From Candidatus Rokuibacteriota bacterium (lineage in GTDB: Bacteria > Methylomirabilota > Methylomirabilia > Rokubacteriales > CSP1-6), in NCBI GenBank assembly GCA_003221595.1, contig QHSM01000476.1, positions 1 through 11,789 on the forward strand: a stretch of DNA of 11,789 nucleotides, read 5' to 3'. Under the pieces are notes generated by a model that was given only the letters and a program-made list of their open reading frames with translations, ran no database searches and was not told the DNA's origin. Shown piece after piece: positions 6,691 through 11,789 of the stretch. How positions within the stretch are numbered: the first letter of the stretch is position 1; every line of letters starts with the position of its first letter. The position numbers were made by a program, and so were the translations under genes.

Positions 6691-8970
6691 CGACGAGCCT
6701 CCTGCGCCCCCGAGGGACTCGGCGCTCGCCGTGTCCGCGCTCGCCTCGTCCTTCCAGCGCTTGAGCCTGAGACTGTTCGTGACCACGGACACGGACGAGA
6801 ACGCCATCGCCGCGCCCGCCAGGATGGGCGAGAGCAGCACGCCCCAGAGCGGGTAGAGCACGCCGGCCGCCACCGGGATCAGCACCACGTTGTAGCCGAA
6901 CGCCCAGACGAGGTTCTGCTTGATGACGCTGATCGTCCGCCGCGAGAGATCGATGGCGCCGACGACGCCGCGCAGGTCGCCGCGCACGAGCGTCACGTCG
7001 GCGGCTTCGATCGCCACGTCGGTACCGGAGCCCATGGCGATGCCGACGTCGGCCTGGGCGAGCGCCGGCGCGTCGTTGAAGCCGTCGCCCACCATCGCGA
7101 CCCGGTGGCCCTGGGCCTTGAGCTTCGTGACCTCGCGGGCCTTGTCCTCCGGCAGGATCTCGGCGAGGACGCGGTCCACCCCGGCCCGGCGGGCGACAGC
7201 CTCGGCGGTCGGCCTGGCGTCGCCGGTGAGGACGAGGACCGCGAGACCGCGCCGCTTCAAGGCGGCCACCGCTGCGGGCGCCTCGGGCTTCAGCAGGTCG
7301 GCGGCGGCCAGGAGGCCGAGGGCCCGGCCGCCGAGAGCCAGGTAGACCGCGGTCTTCCCCTCGGCGGCGAGCGCCTGCGCGCGCGGGACGAGGGTGCCGA
7401 CGTCGAGGCCGCGGGCGTCCATCAGCGTCTGGTTCCCGAGGAGGACGCGACCGTCCGGCGCCATCGCGTCGATCCCCTGACCCGGAACCGTCGTGAACTC
7501 GGCGATCGGCGGGAGCGCGAGGCCCCGTTCCTTGGCGCACGCGACGATCGCCTCGCCCAGCGGGTGCTCGGAGCCTTGCTCGGCGGCCGCCGCCAGCGCC
7601 ACGACGTCGTCCTCGGACATCGGCGGAAGCGCAATCACGTCGGTGACCGCCGGGCGGCCGACGGTCAGGGTGCCCGTCTTGTCGAACACGACGGTGTCCA
7701 CGCGCTCGAGCAGCTCGAGCGCCGCGGCGCTCCTGACCAGGATCCCCCGCTCGGCTCCGCGGCCCGTGGCGACCATGATGGCGGTGGGCGTGGCGAGGCC
7801 CATCGCGCACGGACAGGCGATGACGAGGACCGCGACCGCGTTGGTGAGGGCGAAGAGGCCGGCCGGCTCGGGACCGAACACCCACCAGGCGACGAAAGTC
7901 AGGGCGGCGATCCCCAGCACGATCGGGACGAAGACCGCGGCGACGCGATCGGCCAGACGCTGGATAGGAGCCCGTGAGCCCTGCGCCTCGGCGACGAGCG
8001 TGACGATCCGCGCCAACGCGGTCTCGCTGCCCACGCGGGCGGCCCGGAAGATGAAGCTGCCGGTGCGGTTGACGGTCCCGGCGAAGACCTTCGACTCCGG
8101 CGTCTTCTCGACGGGCAGGCTCTCACCGGTGAGCATCGACTCGTCGATCGTCGAGGCGCCCTCCGTGACCACGCCGTCGACCGGAATTCGCTCGCCCGGG
8201 CGAATGCGAACGAAGTCACCGACCCGCACCTCGGCCGTCGGCACGTCGACCTCGGCTCCCGCGCGGACGACGCGGGCGGTGCGCGGCGCCAGGCTCACGA
8301 GCCGGCGGATCGCCTCCGAGGTTCGCCCGCGCGCGCGCGCCTCGAGCCAGCGGCCCAGCACGACCAGCGTGATGACGACCGCGCTGACGTCGTAGTAGGT
8401 CACGCCGTGCGCCGGGAAGACGTGCGGCCACAGGGTGACGGCGACGCTGAAGAAGTACGCGGCGCTGGTGCCGACCGAGACCAGCGTCGACATCGAGGCG
8501 CTCCGGTAGCGCAGGTCGTGCAGGAATCCCCGGTGGAACTGCCCGCCGACCCAGAACTGAACGGGCGTCGTGAGGATCAGCAGGAGCCACGGATTCTGGA
8601 GCGCCGGCGGCACCCACGGCAGGATATGGGACATGCCGCCCAGGAGCACCGGCGCCGACAGCACGGCGCCGACGACGAACTTGATCTTTTGGTACCGCTG
8701 CTCGGCCTCGCGCGCGGATCGCTCCGCGTCGAGCGCGGCGCCGGGCGCCGCGTCGGGCGCCAGCCGAACCAGCTCGTAACCGGCCGCCGCGACCGCCGCC
8801 TGGAGCGCGTCGAAGCTGGTCCGCTCGGGATCGAACGCGACGGTCGCCTGTTCGGTGGCCAGGTTGACCGTCGCCCGCTCGACGCCGGCGAGCCCGGTGA
8901 GGGCGCGCTCGACCTTGCCCACGCACGCCGCGCAGTGCATGCCGCGCACCGGGGCGACCTGCGTCGCCAT
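6547..8970 (-). CDS. copA: Cu(+)-exporting P1B-type ATPase CopA with C-terminal YHS domain
   Basis: An 807-residue ATP-driven Cu(I) exporter of the inner membrane. An N-terminal HMA domain (about 3-70) has GMHCAAC (C13, C16). Membrane segments begin at about residue 97. The actuator domain has TGES (281-284). CPC (386-388) lies in the metal-binding helix, and the phosphorylation site DKTGT has D430. SEHPLG (467-472) binds ATP, and GDGFND (628-633) completes the hinge. The Cu(I)-specific residues Y693-N694 and MxxSS (M722, S725, S726) in the last helices support P1B-1 specificity. A linker (about 741-760) leads to a YHS domain (761-807) with cysteines C767, C790 and C794. YHS domains in such pumps are more often N-terminal or separate. 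The ATG at 8970 overlaps the csoR stop by one base (TGATG); an upstream in-frame extension to 9066 would run through csoR and is rejected. Regulation is by CsoR through the shared promoter. Confidence 0.97.
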   Translation of the reverse strand: MATQVAPVRGMHCAACVGKVERALTGLAGVERATVNLATEQATVAFDPERTSFDALQAAVAAAGYELVRLAPDAAPGAALDAERSAREAEQRYQKIKFVVGAVLSAPVLLGGMSHILPWVPPALQNPWLLLILTTPVQFWVGGQFHRGFLHDLRYRSASMSTLVSVGTSAAYFFSVAVTLWPHVFPAHGVTYYDVSAVVITLVVLGRWLEARARGRTSEAIRRLVSLAPRTARVVRAGAEVDVPTAEVRVGDFVRIRPGERIPVDGVVTEGASTIDESMLTGESLPVEKTPESKVFAGTVNRTGSFIFRAARVGSETALARIVTLVAEAQGSRAPIQRLADRVAAVFVPIVLGIAALTFVAWWVFGPEPAGLFALTNAVAVLVIACPCAMGLATPTAIMVATGRGAERGILVRSAAALELLERVDTVVFDKTGTLTVGRPAVTDVIALPPMSEDDVVALAAAAEQGSEHPLGEAIVACAKERGLALPPIAEFTTVPGQGIDAMAPDGRVLLGNQTLMDARGLDVGTLVPRAQALAAEGKTAVYLALGGRALGLLAAADLLKPEAPAAVAALKRRGLAVLVLTGDARPTAEAVARRAGVDRVLAEILPEDKAREVTKLKAQGHRVAMVGDGFNDAPALAQADVGIAMGSGTDVAIEAADVTLVRGDLRGVVGAIDLSRRTISVIKQNLVWAFGYNVVLIPVAAGVLYPLWGVLLSPILAGAAMAFSSVSVVTNSLRLKRWKDEASADTASAESLGGAGGSSMAIDPVCKMTVEPARAAAQSTYRGQTYYFCAVSCKQAFDKEPEKYSR
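6698..6703 (-). promoter_or_regulatory. Internal AGGAGG Shine-Dalgarno ahead of the YHS segment of copA
   Basis: The minus-strand sequence reads AGGAGG, 7 nt, ATG (6690). It is the strongest Shine-Dalgarno match I found ahead of an ATG in the window and has ideal spacing, although it lies inside the copA coding sequence. Functional use is not shown. Confidence 0.4.
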
Positions 8971-9251
8971 CACTTGCCCCGGAACCGCGCGAACACGTCG
9001 AGCAGCTCGTCGATCTTCTGCTGGCGCTCGCTCTTCGAGCCCGAGCGAATGGCCTCGGTCACGCACGACTCGATGTGGCGGCCCAGCAGGAGCTTCTCCA
9101 CCTGCTCGAGCGCGCCCTGCACCGCCGAGATCTGGAGCAGGATGTCGACGCAGTACGCCTCGCCGTCGATCATCCGCTGGAGACCCTGCACCTGTCCCTC
9201 GATCCGTCGCAGCCGCCCGAGGGCCTTGGCCTTCGTCTCCTCGTTGACCAT
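8970..9251 (-). CDS. csoR: Copper-sensing transcriptional repressor CsoR
   Basis: A 93-residue, all-helical member of the CsoR/RcnR (DUF156) family. In the family, the apo-protein binds a GC-rich palindrome and Cu(I) binding releases it. Helix 1 carries RLRRIEGQVQGLQRMI (13-28). The Cu(I) ligand set is C34 (EAYCVDIL), H59 and C63 (GRHIESC), the C-H-C pattern with the same spacing as Mycobacterium tuberculosis CsoR (C36/H61/C65). This distinguishes it from the Ni/Co sensor RcnR, and the second cysteine argues against the formaldehyde sensor FrmR, which lacks that Cu set. Length is normal. It is the first gene of the operon, and its stop overlaps the copA ATG by one base. A perfect operator lies just upstream of its own ATG, so it should autoregulate together with copA. 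Confidence 0.96.
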   Translation of the reverse strand: MVNEETKAKALGRLRRIEGQVQGLQRMIDGEAYCVDILLQISAVQGALEQVEKLLLGRHIESCVTEAIRSGSKSERQQKIDELLDVFARFRGK

Positions 9252-9256
9252 TCCTA

Positions 9257-9271
9257 TACCCCCAGGGGGTA
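9257..9271 (-). promoter_or_regulatory. CsoR operator, perfect 15-nt palindrome
   Basis: The minus-strand sequence TACCCCCTGGGGGTA is a perfect inverted repeat of 7 nt around a central T. G/C-tract palindromes of the form TAC-C(n)-G(n)-GTA are the established operator type of Cu-sensing CsoR proteins. It begins at the last base of the -10 hexamer and ends 5 nt before the csoR ATG, so bound CsoR would cover the start site of transcription and block initiation of the whole operon. Confidence 0.9.
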
Positions 9272-9299
9272 GTATCCTCCCGGGCTACGCCCCTGTCAA
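9271..9299 (-). promoter_or_regulatory. Sigma70-type promoter of csoR-copA-DUF2889
   Basis: On the minus strand, TTGACA (9299-9294) is followed by 17 nt and then GATACT (9276-9271). This is a perfect -35 and a 4/6 match to the TATAAT -10 box at optimal spacing, unusual in such GC-rich DNA. Transcription would start at about 9265, inside the CsoR palindrome, leaving a leader of only about 14 nt. The GGGGG of the operator (9263-9259) may double as the ribosome-binding site. Confidence 0.85.
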
Positions 9300-9306
9300 A
9301 GGGGCG
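9288..9306 (-). other. Short hairpin spanning the -35 box
   Basis: CGCCCC and GGGGCG form a 6-bp inverted repeat with a 7-nt loop (TTTGACA) that contains the -35 hexamer of the csoR promoter. It lies just after the stop of the upstream 119-residue gene. No T-run follows, so it is not a convincing intrinsic terminator, but it is the only structure visible between the two transcription units. Confidence 0.3.
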
Positions 9307-9310
9307 GCGG

Positions 9311-9670
9311 CTAGAGGTCGAACAGGGAGGGCTGCTCGATCGACGAGGGCGCCCGGCGGCGCCGGGCCGGCGTCTTGGCCGCCCGCGCCTTCGCGCCGGC
9401 GACTCGGGCCGGCTGGGGGCGGGGCAGCTTCCAGCCCTTCTGCGCGGCGATCCGATCGCCCTGCTTGATCACCAGGAGGTCGACGAGGCGCGCGAGCGGG
9501 CTGGAGAGGAGATGCAGGTACTTCTCCCAGTAGCGCGGCGAGTGCGCGAGCGTTCGCATCTGGTCGAGCGCGAGCGACAGGGCTGTCCTGTCGCCGCGCT
9601 TGGCGGCCACCTTCAGATCGGCGATGAGCCGGGCCTGGCTGATGCGCGACGGGCGGGTCTGCGCCATCAC
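9311..9670 (-). CDS. Small basic protein with C-terminal clamp-binding-like motif, unknown function
   Basis: A 119-residue protein not assigned to a named family. Residues 8-75 are predicted helical by eye (SQARLIADLKVAAKRGDRTA and HSPRYWEKYLHLLSSPLARL). Residues 76-110 are a low-complexity Lys/Arg/Ala/Pro linker, probably disordered and nucleic-acid-binding. The last residues, EQPSLFDL, match the bacterial beta-sliding-clamp-binding consensus (QLSLF-like, Q113 to F117). This suggests, but does not prove, a protein that docks on the replication clamp. The start is GTG at 9670, with an ATG as the next codon (9667) equally possible. The gene begins 4 nt after the RNase G stop on the same strand and is probably co-transcribed with it. 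The csoR promoter follows immediately downstream. Confidence 0.72.
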   Translation of the reverse strand: MMAQTRPSRISQARLIADLKVAAKRGDRTALSLALDQMRTLAHSPRYWEKYLHLLSSPLARLVDLLVIKQGDRIAAQKGWKLPRPQPARVAGAKARAAKTPARRRRAPSSIEQPSLFDL

Positions 9671-9674
9671 CGGC

Positions 9675-11219
9675 TCACGGCGTCGCGCCGCCGCGCAGTC
9701 GCACCTCGTGGCCCTCGCGGTCGGCGTGGTTGGGCTGAATGGTGATCTTGCGGTCGAGTGCCTTCGCCAGCCGCTCGAGCCCGTCGCGGCCGGCGCCCTC
9801 GAAGTAGCGCGCGAGGTCGGGGTGCACGCGCACGACCACCTCGCGGCCGTTGGCGTCCTCGGCCGCCCGCACCTTCGCCGGAATCGCGCGGAAGATCTCG
9901 GCCGCCAGTGTCGCGTCGGCTTTCGTCACGCCGCTGCCCTTGCACGTCGGGCACACCGTCGAGAGCAGCGCCCGGAGGTCCTGACGCACCCGCTTGCGCG
10001 TCATCTCGACCAGGCCGAGCTCGGAGATCTCGAGGACGTTCGTCCGGGCCTTATCGTCCGCCAGCGCGCGCTTCACGGCCCGGTAGACCTGTTCGCGGTG
10101 CTCCGCCGACTCCATGTCGATGAAGTCGATGATGATGATTCCGCCCAGGTCGCGCAGCCGGATCTGGCGCACGACCTCGCCGACGGCCTCGAGGTTGATC
10201 TTGAGCACGGTCTGCTCGAAGTCGCGCTTGCCGACGTACTTGCCGGTGTTCACGTCGATCGACACGAGCGCCTCGGTGTGGTCGATCACGATGTATCCGC
10301 CGGACTTGAGCCAGACCCGGCGCCGGAGCGCCCGCTCGATGTCCTTCTCGATGCCGAGCGCCTCGAAGATCGGGGCGGGCTCCGTCCACTGCCGCACCCG
10401 GTCCCGGAGCGACGGCACGAGCGCTTCGACGTAGCCGGCGCACTTCTCGTACACCTCGCGCGCGTCGACGACGAACTCGTCGACCTCGGGCGAGAAGAGA
10501 TCGCGCACGACGCGGAAGGTCAGGTCGCCCTCCTCGTGCAGCGCCGCCGGCGCCGCCGCCTGCTCGAAGCGCGTCTGGATCTGCGCCCAGAGCCGCGTCA
10601 GGAATTCCACGTCGGCGGCAAACTCGCTCTCGCTTTTCCCCTCGGCGTTCGTGCGCAGGATGAAGCCGCCCGGCGGCAGGGTGAGCCCGCGCAGCGCCGC
10701 CCGAAGCCGGTCGCGCTCCCGCTCGTCCCGGATGCGGCGCGACACGCCGACGTGGCGCGCCTGCGGCATGTAGACCAGGTAGCGTCCGGGCAGCGAGACG
10801 AACGAGGTGATGCGGGCCCCCTTGGTCCCGAGCGATTCCTTGGCGACCTGGACGAGGACGTTCTGGCCCTTGTGGAGCAGCTCCTCGATGGGGGTGGCGT
10901 CGCGGCGCGGCGCGAGCTCCTCGACGTCCACGTCGGCGTCGGTGTCGTCGTCCTCGTCGCCCGCGAGCATCACCCCCGCGAAGTCGCCGAGGTTGGTCGT
11001 GTAGTCGCCGGCGTAGAGGAAGGCGTCCTTCTGCAGCCCGATGTCGACGAACGCGGCCTGCATGCCCGGCAGGACGTTCGTCACGACGCCCTTGTAGACG
11101 CTCCCCACGATCGAGCGGTGACGGTGCCGCTCGACATAGAGCTCGGTGAGGAGATTACCCTCCTGGACCCCGACACGAGTTTCGATGAGCTCCGCATTGA
11201 CGACGATCCGTTTGCGCAC
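9675..11219 (-). CDS. rng: Ribonuclease E/G family endoribonuclease (RNase G-like)
   Basis: A 514-residue single-strand-specific endoribonuclease that in the family processes rRNA and initiates mRNA decay. An S1 domain (about 36-140) contains GSVYKGVVTNVLPGMQAAFV and ends in the QVAKESLGTKGARIT segment (124-138). The DNase I-like catalytic core has SIDVNTG (D322) and IIDFIDM (D365), the two Mg-binding aspartates. They are 43 residues apart, as are D303 and D346 of E. coli RNase E. The Zn-link is CPTCKGSG (C423, C426), and GLVEMTRKR (402-410) precedes it. An Asp/Glu-rich insertion (87-101) interrupts the S1 domain and largely explains why it is longer than E. coli RNase G (489). There is no RNase E-type scaffold tail, hence RNase G-like. 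The start is GTG, preceded by GAGGT (11230-11226) with 6-nt spacing. It follows rodA by 54 nt; linkage of rng to cell-shape genes also occurs in E. coli (mreBCD-yhdE-rng). Confidence 0.95.
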   Translation of the reverse strand: MRKRIVVNAELIETRVGVQEGNLLTELYVERHRHRSIVGSVYKGVVTNVLPGMQAAFVDIGLQKDAFLYAGDYTTNLGDFAGVMLAGDEDDDTDADVDVEELAPRRDATPIEELLHKGQNVLVQVAKESLGTKGARITSFVSLPGRYLVYMPQARHVGVSRRIRDERERDRLRAALRGLTLPPGGFILRTNAEGKSESEFAADVEFLTRLWAQIQTRFEQAAAPAALHEEGDLTFRVVRDLFSPEVDEFVVDAREVYEKCAGYVEALVPSLRDRVRQWTEPAPIFEALGIEKDIERALRRRVWLKSGGYIVIDHTEALVSIDVNTGKYVGKRDFEQTVLKINLEAVGEVVRQIRLRDLGGIIIIDFIDMESAEHREQVYRAVKRALADDKARTNVLEISELGLVEMTRKRVRQDLRALLSTVCPTCKGSGVTKADATLAAEIFRAIPAKVRAAEDANGREVVVRVHPDLARYFEGAGRDGLERLAKALDRKITIQPNHADREGHEVRLRGGATP

Positions 11220-11225
11220 GGCAGC

Positions 11226-11243
11226 ACCTCGCCGACACGGCGA
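11226..11243 (-). promoter_or_regulatory. Ribosome-binding site of rng with overlapping hairpin
   Basis: GAGGT (11230-11226) lies 6 nt before the rng GTG and fixes that start. A 6-bp inverted repeat, TCGCCG and CGGCGA with a 3-nt loop (11243-11229), uses the first two bases of this site and could moderate translation. The hairpin may be chance in GC-rich DNA. Confidence 0.45.
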
Positions 11244-11273
11244 CTCGCGTCAAGGGACCGCGGCGTCCGCGTC

Positions 11274-11789
11274 TCATTGGAACTGCCGCATTCGTACCGA
11301 GAGGAGAAGGCCGAGCGTCACGCCCAGCGCCACGAGCCGGCCCACCGGCTCGCGCGCGGTCGCCGCGATGTCGAAGCCCCGGAGAAGGAGCAAGACATAG
11401 CACAGCAGCAGGATGAGACAACCGACGAACCCCCACATCTCGGCGAACACGGCGAAGATGAAATCCGTATGACGCTCCGGGAGGAATGCCAGCCGGCTCT
11501 GCGTCGCGCCGGTGACCCCCTTGCCCAGGAGCTGACCCGATCCGATCGCGATCTTCGCCTGGATCACGTTGTACGCGCTCCCGAGGGGATCGCGGAACGG
11601 ATCCAGGAAAACCAGAATTCGCTCGCGTTGGTATTCCTTGAGCGCCAGCCAGGCCAGCGGCATCGCCGCCAGCGCGGCGAGCGCCAGGCCACCCAGCGTC
11701 TTCATGCGTAGCCCCGCCCCGATCAGCAAGATCGTCATCACCGGAACGAGCAGGAGCGCGGTGCCGAGATCCGGCTGCTTGACGATCAG
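11274..11789 (-). CDS. rodA: Peptidoglycan glycosyltransferase RodA (5' partial, C-terminal region apparently deleted)
   Basis: Only the last 171 residues are visible; the gene enters from the right edge. RodA is the SEDS-family glycosyltransferase of the cell-elongation machinery. Signatures seen: KQPDLGTALLL, the FLDPFRDPLGSAYNVIQAKI segment, AIGSGQLLGKG, and FLPERHTDFIFAV, whose Asp corresponds to the essential D262 of E. coli RodA. Two or more membrane helices follow. After EPVGRLVALGV the protein passes directly to TLGLLLSVRMRQFQ and stops. In intact RodA about 40-45 residues lie between the GRxxA region and the terminal 'GLLLSVxxRR' segment, including the conserved GLxPxTGxxLPFxSYGGS helix-loop. 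They are missing here, and the 54 nt before rng are too short to hold them in another frame. This is therefore an in-frame deletion, natural or an assembly error, and activity is doubtful. Confidence 0.88.
   Translation of the reverse strand: MIVKQPDLGTALLLVPVMTILLIGAGLRMKTLGGLALAALAAMPLAWLALKEYQRERILVFLDPFRDPLGSAYNVIQAKIAIGSGQLLGKGVTGATQSRLAFLPERHTDFIFAVFAEMWGFVGCLILLLCYVLLLLRGFDIAATAREPVGRLVALGVTLGLLLSVRMRQFQ

Noticed and set aside
6551..7885. Long minus-strand open frame continuing upstream of the DUF2889-like gene through copA (up to 737 codons in total)
   Set aside because: It overlaps copA in another frame, encodes an Arg/Gly/Pro-rich sequence typical of GC-rich shadow frames, and the 4-nt overlap start at 6550 explains the real gene.
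8971..9066. N-terminal extension of CopA to 9066
   Set aside because: It would lie inside csoR in another frame. The TGATG junction at 8972-8968 and the immediate HMA domain favour the ATG at 8970.
11220..11273. Promoter for rng in the rodA-rng gap (a TTGACG is visible on the minus strand)
   Set aside because: No plausible -10 element at the right spacing. The sequence downstream is the Shine-Dalgarno region, so co-transcription with rodA is simpler.
9600..11711. 703-codon plus-strand open frame opposite rng and rodA
   Set aside because: Low-complexity Arg/Asp/Val/Leu-rich composition with no recognisable motif. The opposite strand carries the well-supported RNase G catalytic residues and RodA signatures.

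Overview
The window reads as chromosomal DNA of an uncultured, very GC-rich Gram-negative-type bacterium. By eye GC is well above 60%, third codon positions are almost all G or C, and GTG starts and 1-4 nt gene overlaps are common. The gene content (GlgE with a DUF3536 GH57 protein, rodA next to an RNase E/G gene, CsoR-regulated CopA) would fit a Rokubacteria/Methylomirabilota-like or similar soil lineage. That placement is inference only; there is no rRNA or marker gene to confirm it. It looks like ordinary dense chromosome. I see no tRNA, rRNA, CRISPR array, insertion sequence or phage gene, and no gene-free stretch longer than about 60 bases.

Positions 2-2516 (+ strand): alpha-glucan metabolism. 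The C-terminal part of a DUF3536/GH57 protein is followed after 7 nt by a complete glgE (maltose-1-phosphate maltosyltransferase). The end of glgE overlaps the end of the convergent minus-strand cluster by 10 bp.

Positions 2507-5632 (- strand, read right to left): three tightly packed genes. They are an AIR-synthase-fold protein that resembles HypE/ThiL/SelD but lacks the HypE C-terminal cysteine, a gamma-glutamyltransferase-family Ntn hydrolase of the YwrD/HpxW type, and a small exported BamE-like protein. Gaps of 1 and 2 nt imply co-transcription and translational coupling.

Positions 5672-9299 (- strand): a copper-efflux operon. A consensus-like promoter (TTGACA, 17 nt, GATACT) has a perfect 15-nt CsoR operator palindrome just after its -10 box. 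It drives csoR, then copA (1-nt overlap), then a DUF2889-like gene (4-nt overlap). CopA carries a C-terminal YHS domain, and just upstream of that domain lies an in-frame AGGAGG plus ATG that could yield a separate 47-residue YHS peptide.

Positions 9311-11789 (- strand): rodA (running off the right edge), an RNase E/G gene, and a 119-residue basic protein ending in a beta-clamp-binding-like motif. RodA appears to lack about 40-45 residues (the GLxPxTGxxLPFxSYGGS region) by an in-frame deletion. The most interesting leads are the CopA-YHS internal start, the RodA deletion, the apparently duplicated DUF2889-like protein in a copper operon, and the clamp-motif protein.
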